A DNA stretch of 64,000 bases from Tenrec ecaudatus (taxonomy: Eukaryota > Chordata > Mammalia > Afrosoricida > Tenrecidae). A program made the translations under genes and the position numbers. The notes below the pieces were generated by a model. That model searched no databases. It was not told the DNA's origin and was given only the letters and a program-made list of their open reading frames with translations. Location: assembly GCF_050624435.1 (NCBI RefSeq), contig NC_134542.1, positions 11,305,497-11,369,496 on the forward strand, given 5' to 3'. Below, in pieces: positions 12,245 to 24,900 of this stretch (positions are counted from its first letter, which is position 1; every line of letters starts with the position of its first letter).

Positions 12245-14180
12245 TACTTTTTTATTAAATACTTTTATTGGGAGTTCTTACATCTACCACAATCCATGCA
12301 TTCATTCATAGTATCAAGCACATTTGTTCATATGGTGCCATCATCATTTTAAAAGCCCTTGATATTAGTTCCTCATTTCCCCCCTCCCTCCCTCATGAAC
12401 CCTGGATAAGTTATAGATTATTATTTTCGAGTCTTACATCGTACTCTGTCACCTTCGCCCACTTTTCTGTTGCTTGTCCCCCCTGGGAGGGGGTTATAGA
12501 GTGATCCTTGTGATTGATTCTCCCTTTCTCCTCCCACCTTCCCCTTATCCTTCTAGTATCTCTATTTTCCATTGCTGGTCCGGAGGGGTTTTTCTGTCCT
12601 GGGTTCCCTGTGTTGTGGATTCTTATCTGTAGCAGTGTACATGTTCTGGTCTGGTCCAATTTGTAAGGTAGATTTGAGGTCATGGTAGTGGGAAGGAGAA
12701 AGCATTAAAGAACTAGAGAAAAGTTGTGTGTTTCATCAGTGCTATACTGTACCTTGACTGGCTCGTCTCTTCCTTGTGACCCTTCTGTAAGTAGATGTTC
12801 AGTTGTCTACAGATGGGCTTTGGGTCTCCAATCCATGCCCTGCACCGCAACCCCCCCCCCCATTGACATTGGTATGATTTTGATTAGATGCCTGATACCT
12901 GATCCCATCAACACCTTATAATCACACAAGCTGATGTGCTTCTTTCATGTGGATTTTATTGCTTCTCAGCTAGATGGCCACTTGTTTATCTTCAAGCCTT
13001 TAAGACTCCAAATGCTATATTTTTGATAGCCAGGCACCATCAGCTTTCTTCATCGTACTTACCTATGCACTCATTTTTTGTTCAGCAATCTTGTCAAGAA
13101 GGTGAGCATCACAGAATACTGGGTTATTAGAACAAAGTGTTCTTGTGTTGAGGGAGTACTTGAGGAGAGGTCCAATGTCCCTCTGCTACCTTAATTCTCA
13201 ACATATAGATATAAGTACATAGATCTATTTCCCTATCATTATATTTAAATATATTTACATATGTACATGCCTTTATTTAGACCTCTATAAATGTCCTTGA
13301 CCTCCTAATTCTTTCCTCTATTTCCTTATACTTTCCTCTTGCCCCACTATCATGTTCGGCCTTCATTCAGATTTAGTAATTCCTCACTATTACATTGCCC
13401 TTGATTAAACCCCACTAGGCATCCTATGCCATTCTCTCCATTGATTTTAGTTCACTTGTTGTTCCCGTGTCCCTGTGTTGGTTGACCACCCCCCACCCTT
13501 CCTTTCTCCTACCTCCCCTTCTCCCGTGTCCCCCCAGAGCCATCAGTCCCATTATTTTTGTCTCTGAATTGTTTTTCCCACCTGTCTTATCTAGATAGAC
13601 ACGTAGAGACATTAATAAGTACAAAAACCAGGCAAAGCCAAATAAAGGAAGACAAAACCAACAAAATAACAATAAAAGCAAAATAACAAAAGGAAAGCCA
13701 ATGAGAAATAAAGGAAAAGTTTATAAATAATTCCAGGTCTTTTTTTTTAACCTTTGGGAGTGCATTCCTTGAGTCTAATGGGGTGCCACACTCTGCTCCC
13801 AAAGCCTATTTTTGGTATTCCCCAGGGATTTCATCACTTTGCTCCCCTTGCTGCTCTGTTGCATGCCCTTAGTGTTTCACCCTAGTGAGATGGGGTCATC
13901 GGCACAATTCCCGCACTGTCTCCAGGGATGTGCCACGTGTAGTGCTATGGTTCAGTGGAGGGACATCATGTCTCAAAGTGGGGTCAGCCCTATGGTCCTC
14001 CTGTGCATTGACTGCTCTGAACAGGAATCTCATCCTTGGGGATTGGTGGGTCACTCTCCATTCCTCGTTGTTTCTGCTGTGCTCTCTAATCAGGAGTGCC
14101 CCTCTCAACAATCCCCAAGCTGTAGCTTCAATGCTGTCTTCTGAAGTACATTCTTTGGGGTTGGGGGGTGAAAACCTGAC
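12245..14180 (-). mobile_element. Long non-coding LINE copy (copy C)
   Basis: Reverse copy of about 1.9 kb, the longest family member here. It starts ATTAAATACTTTTATTGGGAG and extends past the points where copies A and B stop, through CCCAGAGCCATCAGTCCC and TTGCTGCTCTGTTGCATGCC. No protein-coding frame is seen along the whole length. A reverse AfroSINE head fragment (GGTTTGAACTATCAACTTTA) follows at about 14185-14245. Confidence 0.83.
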
Positions 14181-14344
14181 ATACCTTCCAAGCGGTGGTT
14201 GATGGGTTTGAACTATCAACTTTACAGTTAGCATATTAGAACCAGAATGATGGATGGACTTATATAAGCTTATAATACATGTTATATATAATACTATACT
14301 CATATTGTTATATTATAATCTTCTTGAGATTTTAAATACAAAGC

Positions 14345-14410
14345 CTTATTTTAACCATTTTATTGAGCTATAATTTACATAAGCAATTCAGTGGTTTAAA
14401 TATATCAAAG
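14345..14410 (-). mobile_element. Old L1 3' end, left part
   Basis: ACCATTTTATTGAGCTATAA and CAATTCAGTGGTTTAAATAT match the antisense end of an old L1. The match resumes at about 16093-16265 (TAGCTCCCCTTTTCCCCCC, CTGTAGATTTACC), so the LINE copy between them is a nested insertion. Confidence 0.65.
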
Positions 14411-16092
14411 AAAGCTGTGCATTCCATGTAGCAGGGAACCAATAGAGAGGTCTGAGGGGCCAGTTCCAATCCCAACTATGTGGACAGTTCACCCTCTCCC
14501 TAGAAGAATTCACTTCAGAGGACAGCACTGAAGCTACAACTCAGGGAGAGGGACACGTCTGATCACAGCACACAGGATCAAATGAAGGAGGAGGAAGAGA
14601 GAGTGGAGCACATCCTGGCCCACCAAGCTCTGGAGACAATATTCCTGCTCAGAGCAGCCAATGCACAGAGAGGACCATATGACGTCCCTCACTGACCCAT
14701 AGCCCTACAGGGGACACTGCTGGAGACACTGTGCAGGAATTGTGCCCAGTGTGACTCCACCACACCAAGGCAAAACACTAAGAGCATGCAACAGAACAAC
14801 AAAGGGAGCAGAGCAAGGCAATCCCAAGGGAATACCAAAAATAGATTTGGGGGCCAGGGCGTGGCGCCCCACCAGACTTGACTGGAAAATACTCCCAAAG
14901 GTCAACAAAAAGTCCCTGAACTATTTATAAGCTTATTTTGGTGGTGGTAGTGGTTTTGTTGTTGTTGTTGCTTTGTTTTGCTTTGTCTTGATGGCGAGGA
15001 GGGTGTAGGAGGCCTGGTAGGCTTGATCAAGGGCAATACAAATGAGAGGAATTTCTGAAACCCAAATGAAGGCTGAACATCATAGTGCGACAAGAGGAAA
15101 GTGAAAGGAAATAGAGGAAAGAATTAGGAGGCAAAGGGCATTTAGAGAGATCTAAATACAGGCATGTACATATGTAAATATATTTATATATGAGGATGGG
15201 GAAATCTTTCTAAGCACATATATTTATAGATTTAGTATTAAGGTAGCAAATGGACATTGTGCCTCCACTCAAGTACTCCTGAAACACAAGAACACTTTGT
15301 TCTAATAACCTAGTATTCCATGATGCTCACCTTCCCAACACGATCGCTGAAGACAGAGCAGGCACATAACCAAATGTGGTGAAGAAAGCTGATTGTGCCT
15401 GGCTATCAAAAGATAATAGCATCTGGGGTCTTAAAGGCTGGAAGGTAAACAAGCGGCCATCTAGCTGAGAAGCAACAAAGCCCACATGGATGAAGCACAC
15501 CAGCCTGTGTGATCATGAAGTGTCAATATAATCATGTATCAGGCATCAAAGACCCAGAACAAAAATATCATATTATTGTTAATGAGGGGAAGTGCAGAGT
15601 TGAGACCCAAAGCCCACCTGTAGGCAACTGAGCATCCCCTTACAGAAGGGACGTGGGGAGGAGACGAGCCAGCCAGGGTGCAGTGTAGCAAAGATGAAAC
15701 ATATAACTTTCCTCTAGTTCTTAAATTCTTCCTCCCCTTCACCCTAACCCCCAGTATCATGACCCCAATTCTACCTTACAAATATGGCTAGACCAGAGCA
15801 TGTACATGGGTACAAATAAGAGCTGGAAACATGGAATCCAGTACAGATAAACCCCTCAGGACCAGTATTGAGAGTAGCCATGACAGGAGGGGAAGGGAAG
15901 GTGGGGGAAGGCAGGGGGAACTCATCACAATGATCTGTTATAAGTCCCTCCCAGGCTGATGGACAACAGAAAAGTGGGTGAAGGGAGACATCAGTCAGTG
16001 TAAGACATGAAAAATAATAATAATAATTTATAAATTATCAAGGGTTCATGAAGAAAGGAGGGTGGGGGACAGAGAGAAAATGAGAAGTTGCA
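14411..16092 (+). mobile_element. Non-coding LINE copy, sense (copy D)
   Basis: The same family in forward orientation, about 1.7 kb, reading GAGCACATCCTGGCCCACC, AACAACAAAGGGAGCAGAGC, and CAACAAAGCCCACATGG in the order expected from copies B and C. The last roughly 150 bp of the family's 3' end and the poly(A) are missing. It lies inside an old L1. Confidence 0.82.
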
Positions 16093-17462
16093 TGCTAAGG
16101 GCTCAAGTTTTAGAACATTTTTGTTGTTCTTATATCCATTATTATTAGCTCCCCTTTTCCCCCCAACCTCCCCTGTCAAAACTCCATGAAACTGCTCATC
16201 TTGTTGTTTCTGTAGATTTACCAACCCTGAATTTCATATAAAGAAAATCATTTTAAAAGAAAATAAAAAAAAAAACACCACCACAATGAAAAGTCTTGTT
16301 TTTATGGTGGTACATATATATTTAATAAAGCACATGCCATTTAACATCCCTCGCATGCATAGTTCAGTAATGTTTTCTAGGTCTGTCATCTGTCTGTCAT
16401 ATTGTTCAGCCAACGCCATTCTGTTTCCAGATTTTTTCCACGACTCTTAACAGAGCTATATTTTATCTGCAGACTCAACAAGTCCTTTACAACACAGACT
16501 ATTAATTCAGCTTATAAACATGAATTGGATTAGAACCACAAGTGGCAAATAAACACGTAGGGAAAATCCTCTCTTGTAATCAAGAAATGTGATTTAAAGT
16601 GTGCTTGATGTACCCTTTCATCCTTCTTCATTTAGCAAGACAACAAGCCAATGAACCAAACCCTCCTCAATGAGCACATAGGTTGTTCTTGAAGCTGTGA
16701 TCGTGCAACTCTGGGAGGGTTACATCTGAGTAGGAGCTGGGACAGCACACCCTGCAAACCCTACAGCAACCTCTGTCAAGAACCCAACCCTGAAAGGTCT
16801 AGTCTAGAAAACCAAAGAACCACCGATCCATTCTCTTCAGCAAGTCAATGCCACAAGAAAGGGGCTGTCTCAAGTTTCCAAATTTAAGAGTTGTTTGATG
16901 CGATGCAATATGGGACTCTCAAGTGCCATCTAGTGTGGACAAACCACCTGTGAAGACCATGGAGGGGACAGTTGGAGACATTTGAATGTGGCCTGAGTGT
17001 TAGACAATACGCCAAGGGATTGCTATCCATTTCTTGGTGGTAACAATGCTATCTTGGTAATGTTAGACAGTGTTCTTAGATTTCAGGCTTCCCTCCTGAA
17101 TGGTTTATAGAAAGAACACCAGGAAGTCTGTGATGTACTTCAGCATTTAAAAATTTCTATTTTAAAAAGAAACCAAAACAGCATATCTACCTATGCTCTA
17201 GAACTTTTCCAAAGGAAGTAATTTAATAGGAGAAAAAATTTAGAGGTGTATAAATATCACTACACAAAATAGCAAGTATTACAAATAACTTAAATGGCCA
17301 AGAGTAGAGAGGAGTTAGATCAATGAAATTAACTCAAAAATAGTATGACAATCATTTAAAATTATAATGAGAAATGATATAAAAAATAAAAGAGTATTTG
17401 TGACCCAATGCTAATTTTTAAAAACCTTAACTATAAGGTTGAGTGTTATTTGCACCTGGGTG

Positions 17463-17587
17463 GGTGGATGGATGAATGGATGGATAGTAGGATGGATGGA
17501 TGGATGGATGGATGGATGGATGGATGGATGGATGGATAGTAGGATGGATGGATGGATGGATGGATGGATAGTAGAATGGATGGATGG
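17463..17587. repeat. (TGGA)n tetranucleotide array
   Basis: About 125 bp of TGGA units broken by TAG spacers (GGATAGTAGGATGG appears more than once). It ends about 300 bp upstream of the next exon. Confidence 0.95.
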
Positions 17588-17890
17588 ACTAGAAGGACTT
17601 GGTGATTTACTTCCTAAAGGTCACAGCCTCTGGAAACCCTGCAGAGCACAATTCTACTCAGACACACAAGGGGATGTCACGTGCTGGAACTTGATGGCAA
17701 CTGGGACTGTACTGGAAATTGTGTCAATTCTGTGGGATTAGAGATATTTTCATTTCAGTTTTTTCCCTTACTCTTACTTTAAAAAATGTCCACATAGGAA
17801 AAAAGATAGTCAGAGCTGAAGTTGACCATTGGCTCAACATCTCCAAGAGCCATTTGCAAATATTCGGATGTTTGATGTTTCTTTCTTCAG

Positions 17891-17998
17891 GGCATTTCGG
17901 AGTCCCTGGAGAACAGGGCTTGCCTGGTGATCAAGGACCCACAGGACCAGCTGGAAGGCCAGGACTGGCGGGCTTGTCTGGGCCACCTGGGTGTCCAG
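17891..17998 (+). CDS. COL4A4: COL4A4 triple-helix exon
   Basis: A 108-bp exon after TTTCTTCAG and before GTACGT. It reads [15 protein letters not shown] then [12 protein letters not shown] and LSGPPGCPG. With the preceding exon it forms GCPGHFG, which matches the human chain order as I recall it. The four-residue start GHFG is a small irregularity of the repeat. A cysteine sits in its last full triplet. Confidence 0.95.
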
Positions 17999-18749
<751 letters not shown>

Positions 18750-18769
18750 TGAAGCCCAATGAGAGCCAA

Positions 18770-18898
18770 TTCATAGTGGGGTTTTCTATTCCCGTAAAGA
18801 GTTCCAATCTCAGAGACTCGCAGAGACAGTTCTGTCTCATCCTATTGGACCCGCTATGAGCTGGCATCGGCTGGATAGCAGTGAGTTTTTTTCAGTTT
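18770..18898 (+). repeat. AfroSINE 3' portion
   Basis: TTCTATTCCCGTAAAGAGTT, GGCATCGGCTGGATAGCAG and a T-rich end; the tRNA-like head is missing. It starts only about 50 bp downstream of an exon. Confidence 0.8.
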
Positions 18899-20334
18899 CT
18901 TGTACCCACAAGTGATACTGGTCTTGGCCATCTTCTACCATAGATGCCGCTAACCCACTTTGACCTGCTTCTTTCCTACACCTTCAGACGGTGCTTATCT
19001 ACCTATTGGCCTGCTTCCTGCGTGGAAGCATCCAGAGGGATGGTGCTGCCCACCTGTCTCTGGAGACATACTCTCTTCAGTGTTCTGTGATGTTCACTTA
19101 TTTAAACTCCTTCTAGATGGTTAAATTCCTGTTATGGCCGAGACTGTGTTTGATGCTGGGTAGCAATTCTGAAGAACGTCGGCGTGGCTCCTGCCTGCAT
19201 GGAGCTCACAGGCTTGTAAGAGAACCTTACACACGGAACCTGCGTACGTAGTGAAGTGCGCTGTTCGATTGCGATAAGCGAAAGGGAGAGGTGCTATGAG
19301 CAAAATTAAAACTCAACACCCCTGATATTTGTTTTCTTTGTTAGATAGAGAAAAATGTTTCCTCCAGCTGAACTCTTTTTGGCCTTTCACGTAATAGTAG
19401 ACATGGTTGGAAGAGGTTAAAATATAAGACCAAGTATAATAATAATATATGTCCTTTTCTTAACACGTCTTCATGCCCTCACTGGATTGTTGCTCTTCGG
19501 TCCATCTTCAACTAGGTGTTCCAGTGTTTTAGAAAAAGTATGTCCAGCTGTCACATTTGTTTATTTAGAGGGCTTGCTCATGTCTTAGTTATCTAGGGCT
19601 CCTATACCACGCATGCCACAAGCGGATGGCTTGAGTAGACAGAAATGTTCTTTCTCACCGTTTGAGAGGCTGGGAGTGCAAATTCAGCATGCCAGTTCTG
19701 GGATATCAGCCTTCTCTCTGTGTTGGCTCTAGGGGGGTGGCCCTTGCCTCTTCACGACACCTGCGGTTCTGGTGTTCCTTGGACATGCACGTGTATCTTG
19801 GCATCAATCTTCCACTAGGCCTGCGATGTAATCAGCACAAAGGATCCTGGGTCCAAAATCCATGCTCTGCCGCGACCTCATTTCTCTTGGTGGTAGGTCT
19901 CTCAGTCTCTGCTTGCTTGTGTATTCTCTTGAGTCAACAGAGATGACTCAACAAATAACCTCATCGTCCCCGACTTCGGGGAGAGCAATAGGGGCCTGCA
20001 GGATGTGCGCCTATGGTACATGAAGGCTGAGGACTAAAAGGGTATAAGCGATGTTAGGTACGCGGGTACTGGGAACCCTGAAAGGAAGGGGGATTGGACT
20101 GATGCATTATAAAGGTCCTGCCCACTGTTCAGCACAGAGACATTCATCGACTCTAGGTCAGGACATCAGGTGTACTATTTATATATGACTTTTTTTGGTG
20201 TCTATCTATATAAGATAGGTAGGACAAGCAACCATGGAGACAGCAACAGGACTGACAGTTCCAGCAGGGGTGGAGTGACTGGGAAGGGAGGAGGCAGAGG
20301 CAGGTGAGTGCGGATCCAATAATGACAGGGACAG

Positions 20335-21365
20335 CGGACTAATAAGGGTTAAAAAATTGACAGTGATGAGGGTGTAGTGTTCCTGGTCGAAAAGTGTCTG
20401 AGAGGAATTACTGAGAGGTGAATAATGCTAAGCATAATTGTGGGTCAAGAGGAAAGAAAAAGAGGAAAGCCAAAAATTGATATGTAGGTATGAATATAGA
20501 TATATAATTATATAAATATAGGTGTATTTGTAAATACATGTACATATATGTAAATTCAATAAAGAAGCAGATGGACTTTGGGCCTGTACTAAAATCTCAC
20601 CTAAGAACTAGAAGGGTTTGTTCCAGTAATGTGGCACTGTATGATACTCACCTTCCCGGCACAATGGCTGAAGACAAAATGGGTGCATAAGCAAATGTGG
20701 TAAAGAAAGCTGATGGGGCCTGGATGTTAAATGATACATCATCTGGAGTCTTAAAGCTTTGTAGTCAAACATGTGGCCATTGAGCAGGGAAGCAACAAAG
20801 CCCACATGGGAGAGGCACACCAGCCAGTGGGATCATGAGGTGTAGATGGGATCAGGTATCAGAAGTTCAAAAACAAGCAATCAAATGGATATGAAGGAGC
20901 ATGGACAAAGTGGAGACCGAAAACCCACCTGCAAGACAATTTGACAGTCCCTCACAGAGAGGTAGTATGGGGGGGGGGGGGAATGAGGAATTCAGGACAT
21001 AGTAAAGCACAAATGAAACTCATAACTATCCTCTGGTTCTTTAATATTTCCTCCCCTTATTACTAAGGCTTATGTTTCACTTCATTAATACTATTAGACC
21101 TAAGTATGGTCAGGTATATAAATAAGATCATTTTATACAGGAATGTCAGGATAGATGACCCTACAGAAGCAGCAACAGGAGTAATGATTCCCTGAGGATA
21201 TGGGGAGACGGGTAGGGACTGAGCACAATAATGTCTGTATAACTTCACTCAAGGGGTGTGAATGACAGAATTGTAGGTGAAAAAATGTATATATATAATA
21301 GAACATTAATAATATATAACAATAACAAGAGTTCCTGGGGGAAAGGAGGGGATACAGGGGAACGG
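20335..21365 (+). mobile_element. Non-coding LINE copy, sense, diverged (copy E)
   Basis: GTGGTAAAGAAAGCTGATGG, GCAACAAAGCCCACATGG and GATCAGGTATCAG are in family order, but identity is visibly lower than in copies A-D. It contains a G-run of about 14 at 20969-20982. Confidence 0.7.
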
Positions 21366-21944
21366 ATTTCAAAGAGTCCAAGAATAAAGAAAATGTTCTG
21401 AAACTGATTGTTGTAGCAATCGTACAATTAAGGTCGAACTATTGGAATCATGGAATGTTTTGACATCTGTAAGAGTTTCCAATAAAATGAGTAACTGAGA
21501 TTTTTTAAAAAAGATATAATCCTGTAGATTGCATGCAACCTCATGAACATAACTGTCTAATCCTACCTTATTAACATCATAGAGATTAAGATGTACCACC
21601 CATAGAATAATTATATCACAAAATGGAGGGTAATTACATAAGCAGTACTGAGAATCATGGGCCGGGCATGTTGATGCATATTTGGCAGAGAACACAATTC
21701 AATCCAAAATATCCACTAAGCAGAATATAATTTAGAGATGCAAAAAACACCCTATTTTTTTATATTATTGACATCCAATAGATACCCAATACATCTGTTG
21801 GTCAGTTGTATGAATAACTAACACATGGATGAATGGGTGAATAGAAGAAAGAGCAAATCAACCTGTAGCTTTGAGGGTAAGGGTCTTCACCTAAATCAAC
21901 AAGTGACGGTTTTAAGCTTTACTGGTTGTATCTCGGGCTTCGAG

Positions 21945-22015
21945 GTGTTGGTGGTATAGTGGAGAGTGTAGCTACCTTCCAGGAAGTTGACCCCAGTTCT
22001 GTTCCCAGCCAACAC
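21945..22015 (+). pseudogene. tRNA-Gly(TCC)-like pseudogene
   Basis: A 71-base match to nuclear tRNA-Gly(TCC). The acceptor stem GTGTTGG pairs perfectly with CCAACAC. The A-box region TGGTGGTATAGTGG is intact. The anticodon loop is CTTCCAG with TCC at the anticodon position, and its stem keeps four of five pairs (one A-A mismatch). The T-arm is broken: CCCAG faces CCCAG around the loop TTCTGTT, so the B box is degraded and tRNA function is unlikely. No 3' CCA or poly(A) is seen. An AfroSINE begins about 20 bases downstream; the SINE's own head is a different tRNA-derived sequence, so this is not part of it. Confidence 0.8.
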
Positions 22016-22032
22016 TTAAGTAGGCTGACACT

Positions 22033-22247
22033 TAAGGAGCCTTGGTGGTATAGTGGGCTACATATTGAACTGCTAACTGCAAGGTCAGTGGTTCGACCCC
22101 ACCAAATTGTTCATGGGAGAAAGATGAAGCTATCTGTCCATACAAAATGTTAAAGTCTTGAACACCCAAAATAATAGGTCTACTCTATCCTATAAGGTTC
22201 CTATGAGTCAGAATTGATTTAATGACAGATTTGGGGGTTGGTGGGTT
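22033..22247 (+). repeat. AfroSINE
   Basis: A full-length-looking forward copy: GGAGCCTTGGTGGTATAGTG head, GGTCAGTGGTTCGACCCCAC, CCTATAAGGTTCCTATGAG and a GGTTGGTGGG end. The B-box-like GGTTCGACCCC is well preserved. Confidence 0.92.
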
Positions 22248-23789
22248 TCTGTAGCCAAGGCTCCGCTATCTCCTTTTTATTCTGCTTCCACCAACTTCTC
22301 TGGTCTTGGATTCACACATATGCTGTGGGAAATAAAAAGCATCTCCTCTCCAAAGAGTCAGAAGCCCCTTGTTCTGGACTTAGCACTTTATTTACTGTGA
22401 AAGCCTGAGTTATATTTCCACACTTGCACCCCTTCACTCATCATCTTGCTTTCAAGTAGTTCGAATTTCCCAGAAGTTAAGGCATGGTCTGTGTTGCCTA
22501 GTGCAAGCCCATAAGGAGGGAGACCCTTTGTGTTAGGGTGTTGGCACAGATGAACAGTATTTGTTGCAGCTAAAAAAACAGGCAGTGTTTCGCTCTGTTG
22601 TATGTAAGGGTCACCAGGAGTGCAAACAGACTCAGTAACAATAACAACCACAACATAAACACATTGCTTTTCTCTCAAATGGTGAACTGTGTGTACTCCT
22701 CTATACATTTGGTGATTTTTATTTTTTAGCAATGTGAAATCCAGGGATGTGTGATAAATGGGAGGTTTGGGTCCTGTTATTTTCAAACTTTCTCTGGTCA
22801 TGTGGCTGGTTCACTCCTCTGACAATCCCTATGGACCTGGTAGGGTTTTGAGGGTTTGCTTTGTTGACATTCCTTTGAATTGGAAATGAACTAATGAAAA
22901 CATTTCCCATTGTGAATCATGCCTGTCATCATCCCACTTCTTCCTACCCTCCCGATGTCAAAAACCAGCAAGGGCTGGATACCATCGATCGGATGAGGTT
23001 ATATCTTGAATCCATCCCTGTGGAGATATCAAAACAAGGCATTCTCTAAAGGTGTTGCCCTTCCAGGAATCCAGTCCTCTGGTTTCCCACACTTCTTATC
23101 AGATGTGGACACCCAACAAGAGTATATGCTTGCAGCTTGAAATCTCAAAAGTAAGCCATCTTCAGCATTTGTTTAAGTTAAAATTTAAATTTGATCAAAT
23201 GCAAAGCAGGGCCCAGCACCCATTTGGCCTGTTCTAGCAAAGCAAAGAACCCCAAGTTCAGCAGCTGGCTTAGTCAAACAAGATCCTCAGCCCCCTTGAC
23301 TTATTTAGAACCTACTTCAAATATTTAGTTTCTCAGTTCGAAGTGTTTCGGCTGGACTGCAGTTCATTTTTGCAGCAGCGGGAGAAACTGCGCCAGGGAA
23401 CTCACATCGCAGGGGCTTTATGTTTAAGGAATGCATTGCGCTGTTTTGTCTTGGTCCAACCCTGGTGGTCCTGGGGCTTCCTGCAGGGTCAGATCATCAT
23501 TGCCCAGGCAGGAAGCACCATCACAGAGGCGTCGGATAAAAGGGCGGATGCGTGTAATTGTCTCCTAACCTTTTCTCTTTTACCAAACCCCATGTTTTAA
23601 GACACAGCCTTAGAGTGTGTTTAGAGATGGCTCTGTGTGTCATTTTGCTATTGGAGCCGATCCCTTACTTGTTAGTTGCTGGGTTTTTGTGTTTAATATG
23701 TCCCATGAAGTATGTAATTTCAAGGGAAGGACACACCTCAAACTGGGGACATGTGGCTATGGCGTCAAAACACCTGTAGAGAACATGTT

Positions 23790-24028
23790 ACTGTTAAGAG
23801 ACCGTCGAAGTGATTTCAATGCACAGCGACCCGTGTCACAGAGCAGAACTGCTCCATTTGGTGTGGGCTGACCACAAGGCCAGCCATTGGGACCCACTGG
23901 CCACTCCTTGGGAGAAAGGTGAAAACAGTTTGCACCCGTAAAGATGCCCAGTCTTAGAAGCCCTAGGAAATGGTTCTACACCGTCCAACAGGGTTGCTAT
24001 GAGTTGTAACAGGTTCGGAGCAGTGAGT
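23790..24028 (+). repeat. AfroSINE, diverged or composite
   Basis: CTGACCACAAGGCCAGCC, CACTCCTTGGGAGAAAGG and CAGGGTTGCTATGAGT are in order. The 5' head is replaced by CAGCGACCCGTGTCACAGAG, which looks like RTE or SINE 3' tail sequence, so it may be a fusion of two copies. Confidence 0.7.
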
Positions 24029-24059
24029 TCATGTTCTTTTGAGGGATCTCTCAGGATGG

Positions 24060-24900
24060 GAAATTTACAGTGCTAAGATTAGGACCCGCCGCTTGTCTGT
24101 CAGCTCGTCATTATGTGGTGGCTTGTATGTTGCTATGATGCTGGAATCTCTGTTACCATCAATGCTCAGGAAAGCAGCTGCCAAGAGATCAAATGACACA
24201 TTGCATTCGGCACGTCTGCTGCACAAGACCTCTATAGAGTGTTGAAAGGCAAGGGTGTTACTTTGAGGACTAAGGTATGCTTGGTCCAAGCCATGGTATT
24301 TTCAATTGCCTCATAGGCATGCAAAGTTGGACACGAAATCAGGAAGACCGACATTAAAGAGGATATTAAAGAAGAAAAACTGATGCATTTGAATTATGAT
24401 GCTGGCATAGAATACCGAACTTTCCGTAGACTGCCAAGAGGACAAACAGATCTGGAAGCAGTAAGACCAGAGTGCTCCTCTGAGACAAGGATGGTCAGAC
24501 TTCATCTCACAGACTTCAGACTTGTCAGGAGAGACCATTCCCTGGAGAAGGACATCATGTTTGGTAGAAGGGCAGCGAAGAATAGAAAGGCCCTGAAGGA
24601 GATGGATTGACAGCGGCGGCAACGACTATGAGGATGGTCAGAACCGGACATCATTCCTTTCTTCTTCTTTTTCCTCTGTCGATGCTTTTATTTTTTATTT
24701 ATTTTAAAAAATCATTTTACTGGGGGCTCGTACAACCCTTAACACGATCCACCCATCCATCCATTGTCTCGAGCACATTTGTACATTTGTTGCCATCATC
24801 ATTCTCAACACATTTCAGTCTTCCCTTCTGCTGTGCATCGGGTCCCTGTGGGCTGCTTCGATGGCGCCGAACAACGACGACAAAAAGTTTAAGACAGTCG
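24060..24900 (+). mobile_element. RTE LINE with both ends but a deleted middle
   Basis: It starts with sequence like the RTE 5' terminus (CCGCTTGTCTGTCAGCTCGTC, GCTATGATGCTGGAA). At about 24150 it jumps to the 3' coding region (GCTGCCAAGAGATCAAATG) and runs to the 3' terminus (GGCGCCGAACAACGACGAC). A short reverse LINE copy (about 24660-24815) interrupts it near the 3' end. It cannot encode a full polyprotein. Confidence 0.72.
24660..24815 (-). mobile_element. Short non-coding LINE copy (copy F) nested in RTE
   Basis: Starts with T-rich sequence then AATCATTTTACTGGGGGCTC and CGAGCACATTTGTACATTTG, and stops after CATTCTCAACACATTT. Only the last roughly 150 bp of the family is present. RTE 3' sequence resumes immediately after. 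Confidence 0.78.

Larger units (their letters stand above)
3339..17890 (+). other. COL4A4: Intron, 14.5 kb, mostly nested retroelements
   Basis: This intron separates two exons whose protein products are adjacent in the human chain, so no exon seems to be lost inside it. At least two thirds is interspersed repeat: RTE LINE in antisense, three or four copies of a long non-coding LINE family, old L1 3' ends and several AfroSINEs, each listed separately. The stretch 16270-17455 shows nothing I recognise, and neither does 12166-12244. Confidence 0.8.

Noticed and set aside
3339..17890. A missed COL4A4 exon in the 14.5-kb intron
   Set aside because: The joined protein GCPG-HFG is continuous with the human order as recalled, phases match, and no further Gly-X-Y open stretch with splice sites was seen.
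20969..20982. Long G-run as a G-quadruplex
   Set aside because: A single homopolymer in a diverged LINE copy; such runs are unstable in sequencing and carry no positional support for function.
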